A DNA stretch of 7,402 nt from Candidatus Micrarchaeaceae archaeon (GCA_027310535.1 DAIDAQ010000052.1:1-7402), one strand, 5' to 3'; positions 1 through 6,793 are shown, numbered from the stretch's first letter. The notes: generated by a model from the letters alone, not told the origin. A program made the numbers and translations.

Positions 1-891
1 GCCTGCAAAGACAGGGATGAGCGCAACTGATATAGAGACTATCATGATATTCGTAAGCGCTGAGATCTTCGAGATGACCCCGAAGTTGCCCAGCACGCTT
101 GCTGCAGCGACTGCGCCGAGAGCGACAGGCACGAGGTTCGAAACTATGTTGTTGAGCACGCCGGACAGCCCTATCGGCCATGAGAACGAGACTATCTGCT
201 TCATCCCCAGCAGCGACGGCCTTGCAACGCCGAGCTTGCCCTTCGCATAGATGAAGTACAGTGAAGCTGCAAAGCCTGTCGCGTAAGCAGCTATTATGGC
301 CTCAAGCGGGGCATACGGGCCGAAACCGAGCAGCGCGAGCGAGACTGCGACCAGGGACTGCACGGCAGTCATGGAGATCGTTGCAACTGCGAATCGCACA
401 CCGTCTTCCATCCCTATCAGGGCGCTCGCCCCGAAGTTGAATAGCATTGAGAGTACCACAGTAAGCGATGCGAGCGCTATTATCGGAGCGTATGACTGGT
501 TGCGCATATACCCTGCGAAAAGGCCGCTAGTTGCATAGGCGGCGACAGTGAGGGCGGCGCCGAGCACCAAAAGCAGCGTGAAACCGTTAGAAAGGGTTCT
601 TTCAAGCCCGCGCTTGTCTCCCTTTGCAAGATGCTCCGGTATGAATTTCGTTACCGCGGTAGAGACTCCAAGACCCCCTATGCTCCAAAATATCCCTGCA
701 ACGGATATCGCAGCGGTGTAAATCCCGTAATCGCTGGGGCCGAGCGCCCTGATGACTATTAGGAAGGCAGCGGCAAGCATCAGGAACGAGATTAACTTCT
801 CAAATACTATAGCGCTGATCATCCCTGCAGCCTTCTTTCCGCGCTTTATCCCCGCTTCATGCCTCTGCGCTGGCGGCCTCCTCTCTTGCAT
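1..891 (-). CDS. Polysaccharide flippase (Wzx/RfbX-like, MOP superfamily), partial at left edge
   Basis: The minus frame is open from an ATG at 891-889 to the window edge, giving 297 residues with the C-terminus missing. It reads as a polytopic membrane protein. After a basic tail (about residues 1-23), hydrophobic segments fall near residues 24-48, 55-75, 103-122, 136-158, 168-190, 196-216, 235-260 and 275-295. The motif RALGPSDYGIYT (about 48-59) is the signature seen after the first helix of Wzx-type lipid-linked oligosaccharide flippases, and GGLGVSTAVTKFIPEH (72-87) also fits. Full-length members usually have about 400-500 residues and 12-14 helices, so about a third to 40 percent is outside the window. 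The inferred role is moving lipid-linked glycans across the membrane for surface glycosylation. It is divergently transcribed from the GlyRS operon. An in-frame ATG at 822 (residue 24) would drop the basic tail and is a less likely start. Confidence 0.85.
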   Translation of the reverse strand, partial: MQERRPPAQRHEAGIKRGKKAAGMISAIVFEKLISFLMLAAAFLIVIRALGPSDYGIYTAAISVAGIFWSIGGLGVSTAVTKFIPEHLAKGDKRGLERTLSNGFTLLLVLGAALTVAAYATSGLFAGYMRNQSYAPIIALASLTVVLSMLFNFGASALIGMEDGVRFAVATISMTAVQSLVAVSLALLGFGPYAPLEAIIAAYATGFAASLYFIYAKGKLGVARPSLLGMKQIVSFSWPIGLSGVLNNIVSNLVPVALGAVAAASVLGNFGVISKISALTNIMIVSISVALIPVFAG

Positions 892-944
892 GGTAGATAT
901 TGAAAACAAAGCCCTAAAAATCCCAATCTGCCTCTGCACCATAT

Positions 945-955
945 GCTTTTATTTG
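945..955 (+). promoter_or_regulatory. Candidate TATA-like element for the GlyRS operon
   Basis: GCTTTTATTTG lies about 37 nt before the ATG at 987. An archaeal start site 24-27 nt downstream would fall near 975-977, leaving a leader of about 10 nt. AGGT at 977-980 sits 6 nt before the ATG and could pair weakly with 16S rRNA. The 95-bp divergent gap must also hold the flippase promoter. On the minus strand an ATTTTTAG stretch lies roughly 25-30 nt before that ATG. Both boxes are weak matches. Confidence 0.3.
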
Positions 956-986
956 TTAAAGTGGAGAATTGGTATCAGGTTTTCTG

Positions 987-2459
987 ATGGATATAGAAGA
1001 AATGCTCGGTTTCGCGAAAAGGGCGGGGTTTTTCTGGCCTTCGGCCGAGATCTACGGCGGGGCTTCGGGCCTGTTTGACTATGGGCACCTTGGCGCCCAG
1101 CTGAAGCGCAATTTCGAGAACGCATGGCTGCAGTATTTCGTGAACGGCAACGGATACCACCTGATTGACGGCTCAGAGATGCTGCCTGAAAAGCCCCTGA
1201 TAGCATCAGGGCACGCATCGCGGTTCAGCGATGTCATAGTGGGATGCTCAAAGTGCAAGACATTCTACAGGGCAGATGTCCTGTTAAACGAGCTTGGCAT
1301 AAAGGTATCTGAGGGGGCCTCACCGGTAGAGCTCGAAAAAGCAATCATGGACGACAATGTAAAATGCCAGAAGTGCGGCGGGGCACTGATGCCGCCAAGG
1401 GACTACAACCTGATGGTTGCTGTCGCGTTGGGGCCGGAGAAGCGCGAAAGCGGGTACATGAGGCCGGAAACCGCGCAATCGACATACCTAAACTTCTACA
1501 GGGAGTTCAACCTGCTCAGGAAAAAGCTACCTATAGGGCTTGCAATCATAGGCAGGGCGTACAGGAACGAGATCTCGCCAAGGCAAGGGCTCTACAGACT
1601 GAGGGAGCTGGAACAGGCTGAGCTGCAGATATTCTTCGACCCCGAGGGCTGGGAGATAAGCGACAAGCAGAATGTTTTGGCTGAAAAGGTTAATGTTGTG
1701 CCATACAAAGGAGAGGGGGCAGTAATGAGCGGCAACGAGATGGTGGAAAAGCTTTCGATGCCGAGGTTCTATGCATACCACATGTGCATGATAGCGGGTT
1801 TTTACAGGGCCATGCAGATGCCACCAGAAAAGCTGCGCTTCCTGGAGCTTGGTGGGACAGAAAAGGCGTTCTACAACAAGATACACTTCGACATACAGGC
1901 AGAGATAGGTAGCTGGGGCGGCTTCAGGGAGATAGGAGGGCTCCACTACAGGGGGGAGCACGACCTCTCGTCGCACACGAGAGGGTCTGGGCAGGACCTG
2001 TCAGTCGAGGTAAGCGGGAAAAGGGTGATGCCAAACGTCCTTGAGCTCAGCTTCGGCGTAGACAGGAACATATGGATGCTCCTTGACATACTCTACTCAA
2101 AGGATAGCGGGAGGAGCGTGCTGAAGCTGCCATATGGGCTTGCCCCGTTCAACGCAGCGGTCTTCCCGCTGCAGAAGGACGAGAAACTGTCAGAGTATGC
2201 GCTCTCCCTGGAGGCCGAGCTGCGCGAGTCGCTCAAGGTCGGCTACGACGAGGCAGGATCCATAGGCAGGAGGTACGCGAGGATGGACGAGATCGGCACT
2301 CCATTCTGCATCACTGTCGACTTCGACACAGTCGATAGTCAGTCCGACAAATACGGCACGGTAACGATACGCGACCGCGACACAAGGGCGCAGAGGCGCG
2401 TAAAGCGCTCTGAGGTCTTTGCCTCAATCGCCAGCGGCATATGGCGGGCGGGACCATGA
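987..2459 (+). CDS. glyS: Glycine--tRNA ligase (class II, alpha2 type)
   Basis: A 490-residue class II synthetase that charges tRNA-Gly in the cytoplasm. The N-terminus has GFFWPSAEIYGGASGLFDYG (14-33), diagnostic for alpha2 GlyRS. A CxxC pair at C87/C90 and another at C127/C130 suggest a zinc knuckle in the insertion. RPETAQSTYLNF (159-170) is the glycine-site motif. Motif 2 covers GRAYRNEISPRQGLYRLREL (189-208), with EQAELQ after it. GGLHYRGEHDLSSHTRGSGQ (317-336) precedes motif 3, VLELSFGVDRN (351-361). The anticodon-binding domain starts near LPYGLAPFNAAVFPL (381-395). An in-frame TTG at 969 would add six residues. ATG 987 is preferred because AGGT sits at a workable distance. At 490 residues it is nearer the compact bacterial alpha2 enzymes (about 460-510) than the roughly 570-residue form common in other archaea. 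The stop overlaps the next start as ATGA at 2456-2459. Confidence 0.95.
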   Translation: MDIEEMLGFAKRAGFFWPSAEIYGGASGLFDYGHLGAQLKRNFENAWLQYFVNGNGYHLIDGSEMLPEKPLIASGHASRFSDVIVGCSKCKTFYRADVLLNELGIKVSEGASPVELEKAIMDDNVKCQKCGGALMPPRDYNLMVAVALGPEKRESGYMRPETAQSTYLNFYREFNLLRKKLPIGLAIIGRAYRNEISPRQGLYRLRELEQAELQIFFDPEGWEISDKQNVLAEKVNVVPYKGEGAVMSGNEMVEKLSMPRFYAYHMCMIAGFYRAMQMPPEKLRFLELGGTEKAFYNKIHFDIQAEIGSWGGFREIGGLHYRGEHDLSSHTRGSGQDLSVEVSGKRVMPNVLELSFGVDRNIWMLLDILYSKDSGRSVLKLPYGLAPFNAAVFPLQKDEKLSEYALSLEAELRESLKVGYDEAGSIGRRYARMDEIGTPFCITVDFDTVDSQSDKYGTVTIRDRDTRAQRRVKRSEVFASIASGIWRAGP

Positions 2460-3319
2460 AGTCGGCCCTGCTGGCAGTCAACACTTTCAACCTAAGGCAT
2501 ACGTTCGAGAGCGCGCAGCCGCTCACCTTCTCAGGGGACTTTGACCCTGCAACAGGCAGGCTCCAATACACATCTGACGGGACCCAGATACGCATATGGC
2601 AGGTAAGCCCTCGGGAATTGAGGATAGAGAGCCATGAAATAGGTCGCGCAAAAATGGACGTAGCGAAAAGATTCAGGCTTTCAGACAGCCTGCAGTCTAT
2701 TTACAGCAAGATCGCAGACGGCGACAGGTTCATCAGTGACGCGACAAAGAAGTACAGCGGGCTGAGACTGACCCTGAACGACCCGTGGGAGACGACCGTC
2801 ATGTTCATAACCTCGCAGTTCAACAATGTAAAGCGCATAAGGCTTATAACAAAAAGGCTTATCGGGAGATTTGGCGGGCAGCCAGGAAGCGGAGCAGGGA
2901 GCTTCCCGACTCCGCAGGCCCTTTCTGCAGCTACGCTCGGACAGCTATCGGATTGTGGCCTTGGTTTCCGGAACAAATACATAAAGGCGACAGCATCGAT
3001 CTGCGCTGAAAACGGCCTTGACCTCAACAGGCTCGGCAAGCTGGATTACGCAGACTTAAAGGAGGGGCTGCTGGAGCTGCCTGGTGTCGGCGACAAAGTC
3101 GCCGACTGCATAGCGCTGATGGGGTACGGCAAGCTGGAGGCATTCCCTGTAGACACATGGGTTAGGAGGGGGCTTGAGCGGCTCTATATGGGAGGAAGGC
3201 ACGCAAGCATAAAAAGGCTGCATGAGATGGCTGCAGGGCGCTGGGGCGCACTGCAGGGATATGCGCAGCTTTACCTCTTCCACCAGGGAAGAATGAGGGG
3301 GCAGCATTATGGGATTTGA
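2456..3319 (+). CDS. ogg: 8-oxoguanine DNA glycosylase/AP lyase, OGG1-type (HhH-GPD)
   Basis: A 287-residue bifunctional base-excision repair enzyme expected to excise 8-oxoguanine and nick the abasic strand. An OGG_N-like beta region covers about residues 1-85, diverged from the usual GQxFRW pattern. Then come DPWETTVMFITSQFNNVKRI (which matches the OGG1 region around SSNNNI), FPTPQAL, and CGLGFRNKYI. The helix-hairpin-helix LPGVGDKVADC carries catalytic Lys214, and PVDTW carries catalytic Asp233. Their 19-residue spacing equals that of human OGG1 K249/D268. GYAQLYLFHQGR near the end matches the C-terminal OGG1 signature. ATG 2456 is chosen because it overlaps the GlyRS stop (ATGA), implying translational coupling. 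ATG 2441 would add five residues and overlap by 19 nt, with no ribosome binding site. The 3' end overlaps the translin-like gene by 11 nt. Confidence 0.92.
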   Translation: MKSALLAVNTFNLRHTFESAQPLTFSGDFDPATGRLQYTSDGTQIRIWQVSPRELRIESHEIGRAKMDVAKRFRLSDSLQSIYSKIADGDRFISDATKKYSGLRLTLNDPWETTVMFITSQFNNVKRIRLITKRLIGRFGGQPGSGAGSFPTPQALSAATLGQLSDCGLGFRNKYIKATASICAENGLDLNRLGKLDYADLKEGLLELPGVGDKVADCIALMGYGKLEAFPVDTWVRRGLERLYMGGRHASIKRLHEMAAGRWGALQGYAQLYLFHQGRMRGQHYGI

Positions 3320-3890
3320 CGACGAGATAAGCAGGATGGGAAACGACCTTGAGAGGAAGCAGAGGAACGTCGACGAGATTATGAATGTCAGCAGGGAGCT
3401 GATAAGGGACTGCGCAAAGGCGATAACGCTTCTGCACAACAAGAAGACAACCGAGGCGGTCGGTTACATAAAGGAAGCGAGGCGGCTGTCAAAGAGGCTC
3501 GGTGAGATTGACAATGAATTCAGGAACGTGTCTGCCCAGGCCTACCAGGAACTGGCTGAGGCTGAAATTCTTTACGGGATAAAGACCTCAAAGAAGATAC
3601 CACTGCCCAAGGATATCGGCATCGAGAGTGGCGCCTATCTTTTGGGCTTGATGGACACTGTAGGGGAGCTGAAGCGCAGCATGCTGATAGCACTGCACGA
3701 TGGCAGGATAAGCGATGGCGAGCTTTATCTTTCGCTCATTGAGAGAATATATGACGCAACAAGGGGGCTGCGCTTCTCAGAGTCGATACTACCGTCGTTC
3801 AGGAGGAAGCAGGACACCGCAAGGATACAGCTGGAGAATGCAGGGAGCGACATGCTGAAGTTCACAGGGCTGCGCAAAAGGGGAAGGTGA
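3309..3890 (+). CDS. Translin/TRAX-family protein (archaeal C3PO-like candidate RNase)
   Basis: 193 residues, almost entirely alpha-helical by composition, as expected for the translin fold. LIRDCAKAITLLHNKKTTEA (31-50) fits the N-terminal helical region. QAYQELAEAEILYG (77-90) corresponds to the family motif QEYxEAxxF, and YLLGLMDTVGELKR (110-123) to YLLGxxDLTGELxR. Glu81 and Glu84, and Asp116, sit at the acidic positions associated with metal-dependent RNase activity in TRAX rather than translin (alignment by eye). Translin/TRAX assemble as ring-like octamers that bind and cut RNA; in eukaryotes the complex C3PO processes passenger strands and pre-tRNA fragments. GAGGGG at 3295-3300 lies 8 nt before the ATG. 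The gene starts inside the end of ogg (11-nt overlap), so it is the third gene of the operon. The basic C-terminus (GLRKRGR) may aid RNA binding. The family call is firm; the catalytic role is inferred. Confidence 0.8.
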   Translation: MGFDDEISRMGNDLERKQRNVDEIMNVSRELIRDCAKAITLLHNKKTTEAVGYIKEARRLSKRLGEIDNEFRNVSAQAYQELAEAEILYGIKTSKKIPLPKDIGIESGAYLLGLMDTVGELKRSMLIALHDGRISDGELYLSLIERIYDATRGLRFSESILPSFRRKQDTARIQLENAGSDMLKFTGLRKRGR

Positions 3891-3984
3891 AGAACCATCG
3901 GGTGCAGAGTTCATTTTCGGAGGCGCGGCAGAGGGGCTGAAGGGGCACTGCAGAAAGGGCTGGCAATTTATATTTCCACTTCGG
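3891..3984. other. Non-coding stretch after the translin-like gene
   Basis: No start, motif or RNA gene is recognisable here. The minus-strand frame stays open from the tnpA relic into the translin-like gene but shows no family motif. AATTTATATTTCC at 3965-3977 resembles a TATA box on either strand, but I see nothing it would serve. Confidence 0.3.
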
Positions 3985-4214
3985 CGGCAGAAAATCCGGT
4001 GGTGTCGAGACTCCTTTGCAAGGGTCTCGTACCTGTACTTCGTCACCCACTGCAGGTGATACTCGCTTGCTCAGATCGAATGCACATTGTACGCAAGGTT
4101 TTTGTAGTTATAGGCCCCACCATCCATGATCTTACGTCTCTGCGTCCTAACGGCCGCAGTGGCAGAGAAATCTACAGGAAGGAATAGAAGAGTGACGGCC
4201 TGCTTCATCCTCAT
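3985..4214 (-). pseudogene. Decayed IS200/IS605 TnpA (Y1 transposase) N-terminal remnant
   Basis: On the minus strand an ATG at 4214-4212 opens a frame of 47 codons containing MDGGAYNYKNLAYNVHSI, ending at TGA (plus-strand 4071-4073). The same frame then continues with ASEYHLQWVTKYRYETLAKE. The YHLQWVTKYRY segment matches the conserved N-terminal strand of IS200/IS605 single-strand transposases (typically YHLVWxTKYRxxVL), and the residues before it fit a TnpA lead-in. Past about residue 75 the resemblance stops: no HUH motif and no catalytic tyrosine can be found, so the 3' half is deleted or scrambled. The frame beyond runs into the antisense of the translin-like gene. The relic lies in the gap between two operons, a typical tolerated insertion site. 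It is inactive because of the stop and the missing catalytic region. The family call rests on one strong motif. Confidence 0.6.
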
Positions 4215-4250
4215 GTATGAATGCAATGGATTTCACAAGCCGATGGAAGC

Positions 4251-4258
4251 ATTAAATA
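4251..4258 (+). promoter_or_regulatory. Candidate TATA box for the UPF0147-DP1 operon
   Basis: ATTAAATA lies so that a start site would fall near 4281, giving a leader of about 34 nt that includes the ribosome binding site. A second AT-rich match, GATATAAGTA at 4271-4280, would give a leader of about 14 nt and is less likely because it would trim the ribosome binding site. Confidence 0.4.
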
Positions 4259-4296
4259 CTCTCTTTCAGTGATATAAGTATTGCAAGCCTTGTTTT

Positions 4297-4308
4297 AGGA
4301 GGGGGGTG
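4297..4308 (+). promoter_or_regulatory. Strong purine-rich ribosome binding site that decides the UPF0147 start
   Basis: AGGAGGGGGGTG precedes both GTG 4306 and ATG 4315. GTG 4306 overlaps the motif itself. ATG 4315 is 6 nt from its GGTG end, a normal spacing, so ATG 4315 is the preferred start. Confidence 0.6.
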
Positions 4309-4314
4309 CTAAAT

Positions 4315-4578
4315 ATGGACGAAAAGAAACTGATTGAGCTTATAGCTCAGATAACAAGGCACATGGACACGGTCACTTCAGACACAACGGTGCCTAAGAA
4401 CGTGAGGGCCGCAGTGGCAGAAGCGAAGGACAAGCTCAACGCAAGCGGGGATTATGTGGTGAGGATCGCCGGTGCAATCTACTCAGTAGACAGCGTGAGC
4501 AATGACATAAATCTCCCGCCGCTTGCGAGGACGACGATCTGGAACATATTGAGCATGCTTGAGTCGTTGAAGGAGTGA
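4315..4578 (+). CDS. UPF0147 family protein (small archaeal conserved protein)
   Basis: 87 residues, the normal length for UPF0147, an archaeal family of small helical proteins without an established function. The family pattern is easy to see: DTTVPKNVRAAVAEAKDKL (about 25-43) corresponds to DxxVPRNVRxAxxxAxxxL. NDINLPPLARTTIWNILSMLESL (about 63-85) corresponds to NDPNxPxHARTxIWxxxSxLE. There is no signal peptide, no membrane segment and no cysteine. Expression is expected to be strong given the purine-rich ribosome binding site. It lies 13 nt upstream of the DNA polymerase D small subunit and is probably co-transcribed with it. A link to replication is only a suggestion from this spacing. 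Confidence 0.9.
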   Translation: MDEKKLIELIAQITRHMDTVTSDTTVPKNVRAAVAEAKDKLNASGDYVVRIAGAIYSVDSVSNDINLPPLARTTIWNILSMLESLKE

Positions 4579-4591
4579 TGGTGGTGCGCGG

Positions 4592-6085
4592 ATGATAGAG
4601 ACAAAAAAGGAGCTTGCACGGCTTCTTTCCGCCTCAAACATAATCTTGGTGGCGGACTTCGATGACACGAAGATAGCCCCTTCTGACACTGAGTTGCTCG
4701 TATCCAAGCTGATCGATATAAAAACAGGCAGCGAAGGCGTGAGGCTCGTTTCCAAAGAGGACATAGACAACGCTCTCTCCATGCTTGATGCCGAAAGGCT
4801 CTCGAAGACTCCGAGGCCCGTAGAGACCTCAAAGGTGGCCTCGTTCGTGCCGGCTGCATCTGAAACTGACGCGCAGTACAGGATCATCGCGAAGAAGATC
4901 GAGACGACAGATGGCAGCATGGGCGGTTTTGTCGATTATTTTCGCAACAGGCTCGAGCGGCTCCGTTCGATGCTTGAGGTGCGGTTGCACAGCCTACAGA
5001 GGGAACTTTTCAGCATAGAATCACTTAAGGCATATGCAGACGGCAAGGAGGTGGCTGTCATAGGCATCGTAAACTCCAGAGTCATAACGAAGAACAACAA
5101 CCTGATGGTACTTATCGAAGACGAGACAGCGGAGGCGCGGCTTATCTTCAACTCGTCCGGCCCGCTCTTCGAGACTGCTTCCAGGATAGTTAATGATGAG
5201 GTGATCGCGGTGTGCGGGAAGCTGTCAGGGCAGTTCATCATTGCAAAAGAGATCCTGTGGCCCGACATCCCGATAAAGGAGAGGAAGGAGATAAAGGATG
5301 ACGTCGCGATAGCGTTCATCTCTGATATACATGTCGGCAGCAAGCTCTTCCTTGAGAGGAACTTTATGAAGATGCTTGAATGGCTGAATGGCAGTGGCGA
5401 TCAGAGATCGAAAGAGCTGGCGGGCAAGGTGAAGTACATCGTCATAGGGGGCGACGTAGTCGACGGCATAGGGGTGTACCCCGAGCAGGAGCGCGACCTC
5501 TCAATACCAGACATATACCGACAGTACAGTGTTTTTTCGAGCCTGCTCCAGGCAATACCAGAATACATCCACACCTTTGTCCTTCCCGGAAACCATGACG
5601 CAGTGCAGCTCGCGGAGCCGCAGCCTGCTTTTCCCAAGGAACTGATAGAGATGGACAGGAGCAACGTCCATTTCGTGACAAACCCATGCTACATCAACCT
5701 GCACGGCATAGAGGTGCTCTCGTACCACGGTGGTGGCATAGTCTCAATAATGGACACGATACCGAACATGAGCTATGACAGGCCAGAGGAAGCGATGGTG
5801 GAGATGCTGAAAAGGAGGCATCTCTCCCCTATATATGGGGGCAACGTGATTGTGCCGTCAAGGAACGACAATCTCGTGATAGATATAGTGCCAGACATCT
5901 TCCAGACGGGCCACGTGCACAAGAATGGAATCACAGAGTACCATGGTGTAAAGGCAGTCAACAGCGGCACATGGCAGGGGGTAACACAGTACCAAATAAA
6001 GAGGGGGCTTGTGCCTACGCCGTGCAACCTCCCTGTATTTGAGGCAAGGAAGTACGGATTCACGACAGTGGACTTCTCAGGGTAG
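4592..6085 (+). CDS. polB: DNA polymerase D (Pol II) small subunit DP1, 3'-5' exonuclease
   Basis: A 497-residue small subunit of the archaeal replicative polymerase PolD, which proofreads for the large subunit DP2 (not in this window). The layout is a small N-terminal region (about 1-65), a linker, VDYFRNRLERLRSML (114-128) typical of DP1, an OB fold (about 152-226) and a calcineurin-like phosphoesterase domain (about 238-480). All metal-binding motifs are present: SDIHVG (D245, H247), GGDVVDG (D288), PGNHDA (N334, H335), SYHGGG (H379) and GHVH (H441, H443). The 3'-5' exonuclease should therefore be active, unlike the inactivated B subunits of eukaryotic polymerases. The protein is shorter than the roughly 600-residue Thermococcales form; the extra length there is N-terminal. 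GGTGGTG at 4580-4586 lies 5 nt before the ATG. The gene follows UPF0147 by 13 nt. Confidence 0.95.
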   Translation: MIETKKELARLLSASNIILVADFDDTKIAPSDTELLVSKLIDIKTGSEGVRLVSKEDIDNALSMLDAERLSKTPRPVETSKVASFVPAASETDAQYRIIAKKIETTDGSMGGFVDYFRNRLERLRSMLEVRLHSLQRELFSIESLKAYADGKEVAVIGIVNSRVITKNNNLMVLIEDETAEARLIFNSSGPLFETASRIVNDEVIAVCGKLSGQFIIAKEILWPDIPIKERKEIKDDVAIAFISDIHVGSKLFLERNFMKMLEWLNGSGDQRSKELAGKVKYIVIGGDVVDGIGVYPEQERDLSIPDIYRQYSVFSSLLQAIPEYIHTFVLPGNHDAVQLAEPQPAFPKELIEMDRSNVHFVTNPCYINLHGIEVLSYHGGGIVSIMDTIPNMSYDRPEEAMVEMLKRRHLSPIYGGNVIVPSRNDNLVIDIVPDIFQTGHVHKNGITEYHGVKAVNSGTWQGVTQYQIKRGLVPTPCNLPVFEARKYGFTTVDFSG

Positions 6086-6121
6086 GTATGAAGCTATAGG
6101 CGTTAACCACAGCTCCTCCTT

Positions 6122-6146
6122 GGTAAAAAGAAAAGAAAAAGAATAA
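6122..6146 (-). terminator. Pyrimidine-rich terminator for the pilin-like gene
   Basis: Read on the minus strand this is TTATTCTTTTTCTTTTC followed by TTTTTACC, starting about 20 nt after the pilin-like stop. Several T5/T4 runs without a stem fit archaeal factor-independent termination. No comparable T-run follows DP1 on the plus strand in the 80-bp convergent gap. Confidence 0.5.
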
Positions 6147-6165
6147 AGGCCTCGCGCGCCCCTTA

Positions 6166-6714
6166 TCACGAGGACTTTATTGTTATTGTCCCTATCTCCT
6201 GGATAGCGGTAATCCCGTTTATCACAACATTGGCCCACAGGGTACCCTGGCAGACTGTTGAAAGCGCTGAGGCACCGCCGGAAACCATCGTCGACCCAGG
6301 GCACGATCCCTGGACCAAACCTGTGAGCTTGAGGCTTACCGTTGCTGTCTGCCCAGAGGCAAATTGACCAAGGGAATTTGAAGGCCATGTGCCTGCCGCG
6401 CCCGTAGTCCCATAATTGCCCGAATAGACATACCCATAGGGTACGAAGATGATGTTGGCCGAAGACCATGTCGAGCCTGCCGACTGGCCAAACGTCAGGG
6501 TAAGCAAGCCCGTCGAAGTTGTCAGTATTGGATTCTGGCATTCAAAGCCAGGCTGCACGATGCAGCCCTGGGGTGCGAACGTGGCGCTGCTGAATATTCC
6601 AAGCGAATACAGCGCGCCTAGCACCACAGCAATTATTAGTATAGCCCATCCGTAGGTCATCAGGTACTCCATCGCGGACTGCAACCTGACTTTCTCATCT
6701 GATTTTCCAATCAT
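6166..6714 (-). CDS. Type IV pilin-like surface protein with class III signal peptide
   Basis: 182 residues. A short charged N-terminus (MIGKSDEKVR) is followed by LQSAMEYLMTYGWAILIIAV and one long hydrophobic helix (about 18-40), then a Ser/Thr/Gly-rich extracellular domain. This N-terminus is the class III (archaeal type IV pilin) signal, with Gln12 at +1 and Glu16 at +5, expected to be cut by a prepilin peptidase. The residue before Gln is Leu rather than the usual Gly/Ala. C51, C59, C138 and C155 could form two disulfides outside the cell. The beta-rich tail, full of small polar residues, fits a pilin head or surface adhesin. Such proteins are abundant in DPANN archaea and usually lack assigned functions. 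GAGG (6728-6725) lies 10 nt before the ATG. The gene is monocistronic and convergent with DP1. The signal class is confident; assembly into a filament is inferred. Confidence 0.82.
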   Translation of the reverse strand: MIGKSDEKVRLQSAMEYLMTYGWAILIIAVVLGALYSLGIFSSATFAPQGCIVQPGFECQNPILTTSTGLLTLTFGQSAGSTWSSANIIFVPYGYVYSGNYGTTGAAGTWPSNSLGQFASGQTATVSLKLTGLVQGSCPGSTMVSGGASALSTVCQGTLWANVVINGITAIQEIGTITIKSS

Positions 6715-6749
6715 CTAAACCATTCCTCAACAACCTATACAAAGATAAG

Positions 6750-6757
6750 TATTTAAA
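6750..6757 (-). promoter_or_regulatory. TATA box for the pilin-like gene
   Basis: Read on the minus strand this is TTTAAATA, a near-consensus archaeal box A in the context ATCTTTAAATACTT. A start site about 25 nt on would fall near 6728, leaving a leader of about 14 nt that covers the GAGG ribosome binding site. Confidence 0.55.
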
Positions 6758-6793
6758 GATAACTTTTCAAACTTTTTTAGGGACTGGGTAGTT

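Noticed and set aside
969..986. TTG start that would extend GlyRS by six residues
   Set aside because: GGAG at 963-966 is only 2 nt away, too close. ATG 987 has AGGT at 6 nt and gives a normal N-terminus.
1527..1976. 149-codon minus-strand frame within GlyRS
   Set aside because: It is a shadow of conserved GlyRS motif 2 codons, with no protein-like motifs.
3089..3103. Palindrome GGCGAC-aaa-GTCGCC
   Set aside because: It is explained by the codons for the catalytic GDKVA loop of the OGG-type enzyme.
4007..4028. Hairpin GAGAC(t)CCTT-tgc-AAGGGTCTC as a terminator or RNA gene
   Set aside because: It lies inside the tnpA relic, is made by the codons for ETLAKES, and is followed by no T-run.
4041..4100. 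tRNA-like GATCGAATGC resembling a T-loop
   Set aside because: No acceptor stem, anticodon arm or D-arm can be folded around it, and it lies in the tnpA relic.
4152..4421. 15-nt identical direct repeat GGCCGCAGTGGCAGA at 4152-4166 and 4407-4421
   Set aside because: The first copy is antisense to the tnpA relic and the second codes for AAVAE in UPF0147. Flanks do not match, so it is probably chance.
4483..4920. 145-codon minus-strand frame opposite UPF0147 and DP1
   Set aside because: It is antisense to two well-supported genes, is Ser-rich without motifs, and has no promoter or ribosome binding site.
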